Assembly: GCF_039539445.1 (NCBI RefSeq)
Contig: NZ_BAABDD010000006.1
Coordinates: forward strand, 124,001-188,000
DNA: 64,000 nucleotides
Direction: 5' to 3'
Source of the DNA: Salinactinospora qingdaonensis
GTDB lineage: Bacteria > Actinomycetota > Actinomycetes > Streptosporangiales > Streptosporangiaceae
Below, piece by piece: positions 16,347-24,939 of this stretch; position 1 is the first letter of the stretch, and each line of letters starts with the position of its first letter. The translations under genes and the position numbers were made by a program. The notes under the pieces were generated by a model. It was not told the DNA's origin. It searched no databases and worked only from the letters and a program-made list of their open reading frames with translations.

Positions 16347-17348
16347 CTACGCCGGACCGCTTCCCGCAGGGGGCTGCGCTGGACCATCGGGAGGTGGGGC
16401 AGGTCCGGCCGAGGTCGAAGAACGGGGCATCCGCAGCAACCGCAGGAAATACTTCTCGGAAAAACCCGCTGCGAAGGCGACGAGATAGACAGTGCCCGGA
16501 TTGTCGACCTGGAAGATGGTGATGACCTGCCAGGACACAAGGAGTTGCAGCACTAAGGCTGCCATGCCGCCCACCAGCAGGCTCAACGCGAGTTTGAGCA
16601 TGTCGGTGCGGTAGGTGAGGAGGCTGGTGTAGGCGTCCCTGACGTGTAGCAATCGGCTGAACAGCCCACCCATGGCCCCCACGAGCACGATCGATCCCGC
16701 GAGGATGAGCGCCCCCGGGTACGAGGCGCCCCCGGGAAATGGGCTGATCATCGGTGCGACGCCCCATACCAGCAGGATCAGCAGCGAACTGTAGGCGATC
16801 AGGTGTTGCAGGCGGCGCACCTGGAGCCCGTCCTCAATGGCCTGGCGCTCGGTGAAGGCGTGGTGGGCCTGGAGCGCGGCTTCCAGGGCCACGCACCGCT
16901 GCTCGCGGCTCGCCTTGCTGTCGCTGGCGCTGCGCAGCGCCGTGGTGACCCCTGCCAGAGAAGGCGTGTCCGTGCTGTCGAGGGAGGTCAGGGTGGCGGC
17001 GCATCGGGCGGCGAGCTTGTCGTCGGGCAGCAGCCACAGTAGGAGACGGTCGGCGAGGGACAGGTAGGCGGCGATGGCGAGCGTATCGGGGCGCCTGCGG
17101 TCCAAGCCGTCGCGGGCCACGTCGAGGCACCTGCGGGTCTGGGCGATGCGCGACCAGGACTGGGGGTGGTCTTCGACGGTGGATTCCACGGCTGACAGGT
17201 CGGCCAGGATGCGCCAGTACTCCCCCAGGAGGAGAACGATCCGGGACCTGTCGTAGCGGTTCTGCATCCGGCGGCTACGCGACGGGGTCGGGAGCCTAGT
17301 AGCGGTGATCTCGCTCTCGGCCGCAGGCGGTGATGGGGTGGTCGTCAC
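16347..17348 (-). CDS. Four-helix membrane protein of unknown function, last gene of the VWA/hydrolase operon
   Basis: 333 residues. The N-terminal 200 are soluble, helical and Arg-rich, followed by four membrane segments (YSSLLILLVWGVAPMI; YPGALILAGSIVLVGAMGGLF; LALSLLVGGMAALVLQLLVSW; GTVYLVAFAAGFSEKYFLRLL) and a Pro/Ala-rich tail. The AAGFSEKYFL end is a motif of several uncharacterised membrane proteins. GTG 17348 overlaps the stop of the hydrolase gene (GTGA), so the two are translated together. I do not recognise a named family; it probably acts in the same membrane complex as the four genes upstream. Confidence 0.75.
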   Translation of the reverse strand: MTTTPSPPAAESEITATRLPTPSRSRRMQNRYDRSRIVLLLGEYWRILADLSAVESTVEDHPQSWSRIAQTRRCLDVARDGLDRRRPDTLAIAAYLSLADRLLLWLLPDDKLAARCAATLTSLDSTDTPSLAGVTTALRSASDSKASREQRCVALEAALQAHHAFTERQAIEDGLQVRRLQHLIAYSSLLILLVWGVAPMISPFPGGASYPGALILAGSIVLVGAMGGLFSRLLHVRDAYTSLLTYRTDMLKLALSLLVGGMAALVLQLLVSWQVITIFQVDNPGTVYLVAFAAGFSEKYFLRLLRMPRSSTSAGPAPPPDGPAQPPAGSGPA

Positions 17349-18991
17349 GGGCGCACCACACTTTCGGCGACCTCGATTCCGAAGGTCACGACCAGGGCGA
17401 AGGCGAAGATTTCGCCGACTACGGTGAATAGGAGCTGCACCCACGCCATGCGCCGGGTGTGGCGCGCCGAGCGCTCGTAGGCGCGCCGGGCGGGCTCTGC
17501 GGGTATGGCGATCCCGCTGAACCGGGCCATTGTTTCGGCGATGTCGAGCAGGACACGGCGGTTGCGCCGGTAGCGCGTGTGTTCAAGCAGCGGCCAAGGG
17601 CTGTTGACCACGGCCACGGAGCAGTCGGCGACGGTAGCGAGCACCGGCCCACAGGAGACGGGGTCGTAGCGGCTGGAGTAGTCGGTCCACTCGGCTACGG
17701 TCCCTTCGGGCAGGCGCAGCCGCTGTGACCACTGCGCGATCATGGCGGTGATACCGGCCCCGCGCAGTGCCGTCGCTCCCACCGCGCCACTGGCCATGGC
17801 GAGCAGGACGAGAAGCTCGGCTCGGCTCTGGGCGGCGCTGGCCTCGGCGGTGAGGCCCCACGGGTCGGTGAGCGCGAGCGTCGGGGAGCGCGCCGCCGTC
17901 GCGAAGGCGTCGAGGAAGGGCGGCGTGGAGACGAGCAGCGCAGCGATGTTCAAGGCGAGCATCAGCGTGAAGCCGAGCCCTCCCAGCCAGGCCCGCAGCG
18001 CCGACAGCGGGGAGGAGACCTGCCGGAGCGCGTGCAGCAGCCCCAGCCCGGAGCCCAGCGCGAAGAACGTGACGCGGTCCCCGGGAGCCTCCCGCTCCAG
18101 CGCGTCCCGAGTCAGCATGCCGCCCTGACTGTGGGCGACGACCAGGGTGCCGGCGCCGGGGGGAAGGTGTGCGCGCAGCCAGCGCAGGTCGCCGCGGATC
18201 GTGTCGAGCATGCGCCGCCGCGCGTGGGGTTGGAGGAGGGCGGCGAAGGAGTCGCCCGCCGTGTCGATGACGAGGGCGATGATGGGGGCACGTAGTACCG
18301 GGATCGTGCCGAGCACGGCGATGAGCGGGGCGACTGCCAGGACCAGCACCGCGGCGAGCAGCCGGGGCGCGAAGCCGAAGTAGCTGACGGCACCCAGCGC
18401 GACGATTCTGGCCGCCTGGACGGGCGAGGGGAAGCGGCCCTCAGGGGGTTGTTGCGAGGGTCGGACGGCGGTGAAGTGCTGCGCCCAGGCCGCTCCCAAC
18501 TGGACCAGGACCAGCCACCACACAACGCGCCATAGCCACCAGGCGAAACGGATCGGATGGGGCAGTGGGAAACTGCGCGACCAGCACGACTCGGCGAGGA
18601 GCCAGTAGGTGACGCGGCTGGCGCCGTCCCCGCTGCGGCTGGTGACTTCCCACAGTTCGTGGCTGGGAACGCCCAGCGGCTCCGGCGGGCGGGGACGGCC
18701 CCACAACCGGGCCAGCAGCCACCGCCACGACCTCGCGGGGGAGGGCGGGTGGTGCCGGTAGACCCGGCGCACGTTGCTGATGGTGGGCACCCGCGATACG
18801 GGGGGCGTCTCGCCGGCGGTGAGGTCGTTGAACAGCGACAGCAGCGGGCCGGTGTGGCCGGCCAGGGTGCTGCCGGGGCGCTGCGCGCCGATGCCGTGGA
18901 CGAACAGGGCGACGGCGTCGGGGCGGGGGCCGGCGCTCGGGCAGTCGGGGCACGAGGGCACGGGGGTGGGGGCCGGCTCCTGGGGTCCCAT
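17345..18991 (-). CDS. Membrane-associated alpha/beta hydrolase (HGIG type)
   Basis: 548 residues. ALFVHGIGAQRPGST near residue 32 forms the oxyanion-loop strand, and TLVVAHSQGGMLTRDAL near residue 285 is the nucleophile elbow with Ser in AHSQGG. Two membrane-spanning regions interrupt the fold (about 145-230 and 345-420), and a third hydrophobic segment ends the protein (VGEIFAFALVVTFGI). The catalytic His cannot be placed with certainty. Substrate unknown; lipase or esterase activity at the membrane face is plausible. It is gene 4 of the five-gene leftward operon and overlaps gene 5. Confidence 0.8.
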   Translation of the reverse strand: MGPQEPAPTPVPSCPDCPSAGPRPDAVALFVHGIGAQRPGSTLAGHTGPLLSLFNDLTAGETPPVSRVPTISNVRRVYRHHPPSPARSWRWLLARLWGRPRPPEPLGVPSHELWEVTSRSGDGASRVTYWLLAESCWSRSFPLPHPIRFAWWLWRVVWWLVLVQLGAAWAQHFTAVRPSQQPPEGRFPSPVQAARIVALGAVSYFGFAPRLLAAVLVLAVAPLIAVLGTIPVLRAPIIALVIDTAGDSFAALLQPHARRRMLDTIRGDLRWLRAHLPPGAGTLVVAHSQGGMLTRDALEREAPGDRVTFFALGSGLGLLHALRQVSSPLSALRAWLGGLGFTLMLALNIAALLVSTPPFLDAFATAARSPTLALTDPWGLTAEASAAQSRAELLVLLAMASGAVGATALRGAGITAMIAQWSQRLRLPEGTVAEWTDYSSRYDPVSCGPVLATVADCSVAVVNSPWPLLEHTRYRRNRRVLLDIAETMARFSGIAIPAEPARRAYERSARHTRRMAWVQLLFTVVGEIFAFALVVTFGIEVAESVVRP

Positions 18992-19023
18992 TGGTCACCA
19001 TCCGGGGCGTGTGAGTGAGCGGG

Positions 19024-19869
19024 TCAGTTCCGGTGCAGCTCCTGGCCGGTGAGTTGGGCGATGGCGTGGCCGTAGTGGCGGCTGAGGTCGTCGGCGTCGG
19101 CGAATTCCCAGACGGTCACCGACTCCAGCGCGGGGTCGTCGGAGACGCCGGGCTGCTGCCAGGGCAGGCGCCACCCCGGGTCGGGAACGGCCCAGTAGAC
19201 CCGCAGGTAGTCGCTGTCGGCGAAGCGGGCGGCGAGTTCGGCGATCGGGTCTTTGAGTTCGGCGTCGGTGATGACGATGAGGGTCTCGGCGGCGCAGGGC
19301 AGGCCGGAGCCGGCGTGGGCGTCGCGCAGTTCCGCCAAAGCGGGCAGGAGGAGGGTGTTTCCGGCGGCGTAGGCTCCGGTGGTCCGACCCGCGGCGAGTT
19401 CGGTGATCGGCGTCGGTGCGACAGCGATGCCCGCCTCTTCGGCGAACTCGGCGACGGTGAACACGTCGCCGGGTCGCAGGTTTCGGCCGGCGAACGTCTG
19501 GAGTTGGCGCATGGCCGCTTCACGTGCCTGGACGTGGTCACGCATCGACCCGGACATGTCGGCGGCCACGTCGAGGCACACCGGTCCCTGCGCGAGGCGG
19601 GGGCCGACCAACTGGTGGCCGTCGAGGCCGGTCTCCTGGGAGTCGTACCAGTCGAGTAGCGGCAGGAGGAGCAGTAGGGCGAGCGCCAGCGGCAGCAGGA
19701 AGCCTGCGGCCCGGCGCCATGGGCGGCGGGTGCCGGGCTTGGGGCCGGGTGGCGCGTCGGCTACGGGTGGCTGGTCGGGTGCGAGGCGCTTGCTGGAGAA
19801 GCGGGGTGCCCGCACGGGGCGGGGCGACAGTAGCGGGGGTGGTGGCTGCGACGGGTCGTGGCTGGACAT
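19024..19869 (-). CDS. Von Willebrand factor A domain protein, membrane anchored
   Basis: 281 residues. A Pro-rich cytoplasmic start, one membrane helix (GFLLPLALALLLLLPLLDWY, about 56-75), then an extracellular VWA domain. The MIDAS metal motif is DMSGSM within CLDVAADMSGSM (DxSxS), with TLIVITDAELKD as the later acidic strand. VWA domains bind protein partners through the metal site. It begins five bases after the stop of gene 2 of the operon, so co-translation is likely. Confidence 0.8.
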   Translation of the reverse strand: MSSHDPSQPPPPLLSPRPVRAPRFSSKRLAPDQPPVADAPPGPKPGTRRPWRRAAGFLLPLALALLLLLPLLDWYDSQETGLDGHQLVGPRLAQGPVCLDVAADMSGSMRDHVQAREAAMRQLQTFAGRNLRPGDVFTVAEFAEEAGIAVAPTPITELAAGRTTGAYAAGNTLLLPALAELRDAHAGSGLPCAAETLIVITDAELKDPIAELAARFADSDYLRVYWAVPDPGWRLPWQQPGVSDDPALESVTVWEFADADDLSRHYGHAIAQLTGQELHRN

Positions 19870-19874
19870 GCCGG

Positions 19875-21263
19875 TTACTCCCGGGGGTGGTCGTCGGGGA
19901 AGCGCGCGGGAGTGCCGTTGGTGTCGGGCAGGTCGGCGAGGGCGGACGTTCCCGGAGTTGGACCGTGGCCGTTGGCGGCGACGCGGCCGTTAGCGGTGGG
20001 GGCGGCTGCCGTGGCGGTGTCCTCGGCGGGGTAGCCGAGCTTGTCGCGCCAGTCGGGTGGCCGGTAGAAGGCCAGCGCGGTGAGGACCTCACCCAAGGCG
20101 GTGCGGAGCGTCTCGGCGGTGGGGAAGTCCAGCAGGCGGGCGTGCTCGCTGTGGATGTGGCGCCAGAGCTGCTCCTCCACGCTGTCGTCGCCGCGCCGCG
20201 CGGGTTCGCCGGAGGTGGCGGGCCGGGGGTGTGGCGGTTGCCAGCCGAGAGCCTTGGGGACGGTCGCGCGGTTGTCCGCGATCTCACCGTCGATGGAGGT
20301 GTGGTGGTATTCGCTTTCACTGGCGATGTTTTGGGCGATGCCCAGCAGGTGGCGCCAGCGGTCGCCGTGTCGCGCGGCCCGCTTCTCGGCGCGGCGGCGG
20401 CTCCAGACCCGCAGCAGGTCGCGCGGGTGGTCGGGGTTGTGCTGGGCGTGGGCGGCGATGGCCATCGCCGGGACCAGGACGAAGATCAGCGAAAGCAGAA
20501 AGGCGAGCCCGCCGAGGCCGCTTCCCCCGCCGGCGGCGAGTGCGACGGCGCGAAAGAAGGCCAGGCCGCCGAGGATGCAGGTCGCCGTGCCAGCCAGAAG
20601 GAGGCAAAACTTGGACAGCGGCCCCGCGCGGTACCATATGTCGGAGAGGCGTATGGGCCTGGTGACCGGTGGGGTGTCCTCGTCGGTGTCGTCAGTCGCG
20701 CCAGGAGCGGTGTTCTTGACCGGGGGTGCGTCGTAGAGGGAGGCGCGCTTGTGGTCGGCGGAGCGCAGCAGCGGGCCGAGCCGCCAGGCCGTCAGCAGTA
20801 CCAGCAGCGGCGTCAGCAGGGCTTGGGGGAGTAAGGTGAGCCAGTCGAGTGGGGTGTCCAGCGCACCTCCGGTGAGCTGCCAGGCCACGAAGTAGAAGCC
20901 GAATTCGGCGACCAGGATGAAAACGTCGATCGGCACCATGGCCCACGTGGGCAGGCCGCCTTTGGGGGCATCGGATGCCGGGGGCGCGGCGACAGTGTCG
21001 GATGCGGGGACGCGCCGGGCCGCCGCGGCGAGGGCGCGGATGGCGCCTCGGATGTCGGAGCGACGCTGCCGCACCAGCCGCAGCGGGATGTTTCTCGCCA
21101 CGCTCATCCGGGAGAACTCGCGGTAGAGCGGCCTGCTCTGGTCGACAGGGTCGGGCCTCTCTGCGGGCTGCGGCCAGTCTAGGCGGGAGCTTTCCTGTTC
21201 GCCGGGGCTCTCCGAACGGCCAAGGGAGCGGCCGGGGCGGCGCAGGCGTTGCAGCAGGTTCAT
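19875..21263 (-). CDS. Four-helix membrane protein of unknown function
   Basis: 462 residues. A basic, soluble start, two membrane helices around 115-165 (VFILVAEFGFYFVAWQL; LLTPLLVLLTAWRL), two more around 230-280 (FCLLLAGTATCILGGLAFF; LAFLLSLIFVLVPAMAIAA), then a long soluble C-terminus. ATG 21263 has GAGGAAAC before it and overlaps the stop of the OmpA-like gene (ATGA). The frame stays open upstream through that gene, but this is its shadow. Family not recognised. It is gene 2 of the operon. Confidence 0.7.
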   Translation of the reverse strand: MNLLQRLRRPGRSLGRSESPGEQESSRLDWPQPAERPDPVDQSRPLYREFSRMSVARNIPLRLVRQRRSDIRGAIRALAAAARRVPASDTVAAPPASDAPKGGLPTWAMVPIDVFILVAEFGFYFVAWQLTGGALDTPLDWLTLLPQALLTPLLVLLTAWRLGPLLRSADHKRASLYDAPPVKNTAPGATDDTDEDTPPVTRPIRLSDIWYRAGPLSKFCLLLAGTATCILGGLAFFRAVALAAGGGSGLGGLAFLLSLIFVLVPAMAIAAHAQHNPDHPRDLLRVWSRRRAEKRAARHGDRWRHLLGIAQNIASESEYHHTSIDGEIADNRATVPKALGWQPPHPRPATSGEPARRGDDSVEEQLWRHIHSEHARLLDFPTAETLRTALGEVLTALAFYRPPDWRDKLGYPAEDTATAAAPTANGRVAANGHGPTPGTSALADLPDTNGTPARFPDDHPRE

Positions 21264-22528
21264 GAGTTTCCTCGCACGAAGTCGATCTCGACGCGCCGGT
21301 TGTGGATGGCTTTCTCCGGGATCAGCCGCCCCTCGGCGTCGGTGTCGTCGACGCGGGGCTCGCTGCTGCCGCGGCCGATCGTCTCGATGCGCTCGGGGTC
21401 GGCGCCCAACTCGGCCAGCCGCTGGGCGACGGCCTCGGCCCGACACAGGGAGAGGTCCTTGCGGTACTCGACGCTTCCCCACGTGGCGGTGTGTCCCACG
21501 ACCTCGACGCGGCCGGCGGGCTCGTCGGTTAGGCGTTGCAGGACCGGTTCGAGGTGCGGGTCGGTGGCGTCGGTGTCCAGGCGACACGAACCGACGTCGA
21601 AGAGCACGTCGGGCAGCACGACGGGTTCGTTCGGCTCTTCGGTGGGACGCTGGGTGGGTCCGCTGTCGCGCATCGGGGAGAAGGAGGCGTCGTCGGGAAC
21701 GTCGCGGTAGCTCCCCCGCGTCTCGGTGGGTGCGTTGTGGACCGTGACGGTCTCGGCGCCGGCGGCCTCGGCGACGGCCACCCACAGCTCCTCCACCCAC
21801 CGCTGGTAGGTCACGGGAAGCTCGGGGTGCTCCGGGGCGGTGTCGCCCAGGCCGTAGAAGGTGACCGTGGCGCCGGTCAGGTCGGGCAGTGTCCCGTCCT
21901 CGCGGAGCTGGTCGACGACGGTGTCGACCTCCTGGCCTTGGGCCAATAGCCGACGCAGGTCCAGCTCGGGGGTGTTGGCCAGGCCGTTGGAGACGACGGC
22001 GACGGTGGCCGGCGGCTGCTCGGGCAGGGACCTGCCGATCTCCTGGAGGGCGCCGAGGAGGTTGGTGTTTTCCGTGCGTGGCCGTACCTGGGCGGCGTAC
22101 TCCTGGACACAGTCCGCCACCCGCTCGGCTTCGAGGCGGGCTCGCCGCGCATTGGGCGGTTCGGGGTCGGCGGTGTAGTCGGTGTGGACCCAGAAGTGCG
22201 CTCCGGTGTCGCCCTGAATGGCGGCGAGGTGGAACACGTCGGGAACCTGGGCCTCGTCGTCGGCGGCGCGGCCGGCCGCCGCCTCGATGTCGGCTGTCAA
22301 CTCCGAGGGCAGGTCGCGGACGGGCTGGTCGGCGGTGGTGTCGACGGCGATGACGTAGGGCCGCTGCCGGTCGATGGGGTGGGTTCGCAGCGTCTCGCAC
22401 GGGTCGGCCCAGGGCTGCCAGATCCAAACGACGGCGGCGGCGAGCAGGAGCAGCACGGCGCCGACGACCCAGACGCGGGTCCGCCCGGTGTCGGTGGCCG
22501 CATCGGGAGGAAGCGGACGGAGATTCAT
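21260..22528 (-). CDS. OmpA-family C-terminal domain protein, membrane anchored
   Basis: 422 residues. One N-terminal membrane helix (VVGAVLLLLAAAVVWIW), a 250-residue exported region of unknown fold with VVSNGLANT and VTFYGLGD strands like those of VWA folds, then a C-terminal OmpA-like domain (about 295-420) with VLFDVGSCRLD, RVEVVGHTATWGS, RAEAVAQRLAELG and NRRVEIDFV. OmpA-like domains bind peptidoglycan peptides; in a monoderm host this would tie the membrane complex to the wall. First gene of the leftward five-gene operon; the palindrome at 22626-22652 lies upstream. Confidence 0.85.
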   Translation of the reverse strand: MNLRPLPPDAATDTGRTRVWVVGAVLLLLAAAVVWIWQPWADPCETLRTHPIDRQRPYVIAVDTTADQPVRDLPSELTADIEAAAGRAADDEAQVPDVFHLAAIQGDTGAHFWVHTDYTADPEPPNARRARLEAERVADCVQEYAAQVRPRTENTNLLGALQEIGRSLPEQPPATVAVVSNGLANTPELDLRRLLAQGQEVDTVVDQLREDGTLPDLTGATVTFYGLGDTAPEHPELPVTYQRWVEELWVAVAEAAGAETVTVHNAPTETRGSYRDVPDDASFSPMRDSGPTQRPTEEPNEPVVLPDVLFDVGSCRLDTDATDPHLEPVLQRLTDEPAGRVEVVGHTATWGSVEYRKDLSLCRAEAVAQRLAELGADPERIETIGRGSSEPRVDDTDAEGRLIPEKAIHNRRVEIDFVRGNS

Positions 22529-22625
22529 GTGAGTCCCTCGGGAGTACAGAGCGACGCGGCGTCAGCGGGCGGTGATGTGCCAGGGGCAGGGGGGTGACGG
22601 CCGGCGGCGCGCGCTCATACTTTGC

Positions 22626-22652
22626 TTTAGCTGAGAACTTGTCTCAGCTAAA
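22626..22652. promoter_or_regulatory. Perfect 11-bp inverted repeat between divergent operons, likely operator
   Basis: TTTAGCTGAGA (22626-22636) and TCTCAGCTAAA (22642-22652) are exact reverse complements with a 5-base spacer. It lies 98 bases before the OmpA-like gene and 61 before the TPR gene whose product begins with a TetR-like helix-turn-helix. Confidence 0.75.
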
Positions 22653-22713
22653 GGAGTTGAGAAAAATAACTGTAATGCAAGGTAAGGGCGATCTGAGTGA
22701 ATAATTGGGAGCC

Positions 22714-24939
22714 ATGACGAACCTCGAAGATCGCCTGGCCGCCATTGGCACCACGGCTGCAAGCGCATTCCGGGCGGCGGACTACCGTTCGGTGCGCGCG
22801 GAGGACATCGCCGCTCAGGTGCAGGTCAGCGAGGACAGTGCCGACAAGCCGCGCCGCACGGGGCGCAGCGCGGTCTGGCTTTACAACACCGTCAAGAGCC
22901 GCCGCGTCCTTGTGGCGTTGGCCGCCTACAGCGCATGGTGTGGCGTTCATCACTTTGAGGGTGAGGCGGCAGGTGAGGCCACGCGGGCACTGTGGACGCT
23001 GGGGCAGGCGCGCGAGGCGGTGACCCGGATACTCACCGAGATCGTGGTGTTCCAGCAGCGCGAACGGCACCTGATGACCCAGGTCGGTTCCGGCTTGGGC
23101 GACATCGCGACCTCGGAGAAGCGCCAACGCGGCGGCTCGGGGAAGGGATCGGACGAGGGCGACGCATCGGAAACGGCACCGACCTGGCCGGACGGCCCGT
23201 GGGGACGGGTGGCCGCCCAAGCATGGCAGGGGTCGCTGGGCGTGTTCGCCGACGCCCTGACCCCGGTGCTGTCGGCCGCCACCGGCGCGGTCACCGAGCC
23301 ACGGGAGCCTACGGTGACCGCGGGCGCGCGTGTCCTGTCCGACCTGGCGTTTCGGGGGTTCCTGACGGCGCCCGACAGCGCGCCTGAACGGGTGGCGCGG
23401 GGACTGACCGCGTTCTGGTTCGAGCACGAACTGGTCGCCACCGCCGGCGAATGGGTCCGCGAACTCGACTCGGCCGAGCAGGCGTTGGCGGCCACGACTA
23501 AACGGGGCACGGACCCGCGCGCCGAAGCCGCGGGCCGGGCGGTGCTGATCCGGGTACTGCTGGAGGCGGGGACGCTGCACAGGCGCGGCGTCACCGAAGG
23601 GCGGCGCCTGTTGGCCACGCTCGACGAACTGGTGACGGAGAACCCCGCGCCCGGCGTGGAGAGCCCCTGGGACCGCAGGCGGGTCGACCAGGAGGCCCGC
23701 GGTGACGCGGCCGGCCGGCTGGGCCTGTCGCTGCTTCGGTGGGGGGATCTGCGGGCCGCCGAGGAGGCCTACCTGACGTCGCGGGCCGTGGCCGAACGCG
23801 ACCTGGACGGCTCCCCTTCCCGGCTGGCCCGCGCCGACACCAACCTCTGCGACGTGTGGGCACAGACAGGTGAGACCGCCAAGGCCCGCACCGGGATCGA
23901 GCGGGCTGTCGAGATGCGCCGCGACCTGCTGGCCAACGCCACCGATCCGGAGGCGGCGTGGCGACGGCTCAGCCTGACCGAAGCGGCGCGGGTGCGCGTG
24001 GCAATCCACTCGGGACAGCCCACAACCGCCGTCGACCTGGCCGAGCGCCTCCTGGCCGACCGCCGCAGCAGGATCGCCGCCGAGGGTGGCCCCAACATGG
24101 CCGAAGCGCGGCTGCTGCTGGCCGAAGCGCTCCTGACGGCCGGTCAACCCGCGGCGGCGCGGTTCCAGGTGGAACAGGCCGAGCGCATGGCCGGCGGACC
24201 CGACGCCCCCGCCGGCTACCGCGCGCAGTCGACGGTGGTGCTGCGAGCGCGCATCGCGATGGCGGCGGGAGAGCACACAACAGCGTTGGACCTGCTGGAG
24301 CACAGCTCGGTGACATCGGACTGGTTCGCCGAACAGGTCTCGTTTCGCCTGGGGTTCACGGCGCGGCGGCTGCGCGGCGGCTGCCTGGTCGAACTGGGCG
24401 AGGCCGCGACCGCTCACGACCGTTTCGAGGCCGATATCGCGCACCTTCGCCAGGGGCACGGACTGGCCGACACCGACCCCTTGCTGCTGGCCTACCTGCA
24501 CGACACGGCGACGGCGCTGCTCGCAACAGCATCGCCGGAGCGAGCCCGGCAGGCGGCGGGAGCGGCGTGGTCGGCCGCGGCCGACCGCGAAGACCCCTGG
24601 CGGGCGGCCACCCTGGTCGTGGCCGCCCGGTGCGCCGACGCGCTGGGCGAGCGCGCCGACGCGCTGGAGATGCTGCATAGCGCGCACGGGGTCACCGAGT
24701 TCGGGGTGGCTGCCTTTCACCCCGTGCTGCTGGAGGCTCGTTACCACGAGGCGCGGCTGTGCGAGGACAGGGCGAGGGTCGCCGCGCTCCTGGCGCCACT
24801 ACTCGACCGTAAGCCGCTGGCGCACGGCTATCCCGCCCTCGGCGAGGGCCACCGGCTGTTACGGGACGCCCAAGTCCTCGCCGACGAGCGGGGACTTTCC
24901 CGGCGGGCGGACGACGACGTCGCCTGGCAGGACCTGTGA
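22714..24939 (+). CDS. TPR-repeat protein with an N-terminal TetR-like DNA-binding domain
   Basis: 741 residues. Residues about 8-70 align by eye with a TetR helix-turn-helix (AASAFRAADYRSVRAEDIAA, then AVWLYNTVKSRRVLVALAAY), with an insertion of about ten residues before the recognition helix. Residues 250-730 are helical repeats of TPR type: alternating A/G/Y/L positions such as AAEEAYLTSRAVAERDL and AATAHDRFEADIAHLRQG. Such a layout suggests a regulator that senses a partner protein. Start ATG 22714 follows GGGAG. It is divergent from the OmpA/VWA/hydrolase operon, with a palindrome between. The last 248 bases overlap the opposite gene 24692-26026 tail to tail. Confidence 0.75.
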   Translation: MTNLEDRLAAIGTTAASAFRAADYRSVRAEDIAAQVQVSEDSADKPRRTGRSAVWLYNTVKSRRVLVALAAYSAWCGVHHFEGEAAGEATRALWTLGQAREAVTRILTEIVVFQQRERHLMTQVGSGLGDIATSEKRQRGGSGKGSDEGDASETAPTWPDGPWGRVAAQAWQGSLGVFADALTPVLSAATGAVTEPREPTVTAGARVLSDLAFRGFLTAPDSAPERVARGLTAFWFEHELVATAGEWVRELDSAEQALAATTKRGTDPRAEAAGRAVLIRVLLEAGTLHRRGVTEGRRLLATLDELVTENPAPGVESPWDRRRVDQEARGDAAGRLGLSLLRWGDLRAAEEAYLTSRAVAERDLDGSPSRLARADTNLCDVWAQTGETAKARTGIERAVEMRRDLLANATDPEAAWRRLSLTEAARVRVAIHSGQPTTAVDLAERLLADRRSRIAAEGGPNMAEARLLLAEALLTAGQPAAARFQVEQAERMAGGPDAPAGYRAQSTVVLRARIAMAAGEHTTALDLLEHSSVTSDWFAEQVSFRLGFTARRLRGGCLVELGEAATAHDRFEADIAHLRQGHGLADTDPLLLAYLHDTATALLATASPERARQAAGAAWSAAADREDPWRAATLVVAARCADALGERADALEMLHSAHGVTEFGVAAFHPVLLEARYHEARLCEDRARVAALLAPLLDRKPLAHGYPALGEGHRLLRDAQVLADERGLSRRADDDVAWQDL

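Noticed and set aside
19875..22427. Single 850-residue protein
   Set aside because: The upper part is the shadow of the OmpA-like gene in another frame; the real gene starts at 21263 with a ribosome site and an ATGA overlap.
22648..24747. 699-codon minus-strand frame opposite the TPR gene
   Set aside because: It is the complement of a GC-rich gene with clear TPR pattern on the plus strand and shows no family motif itself.
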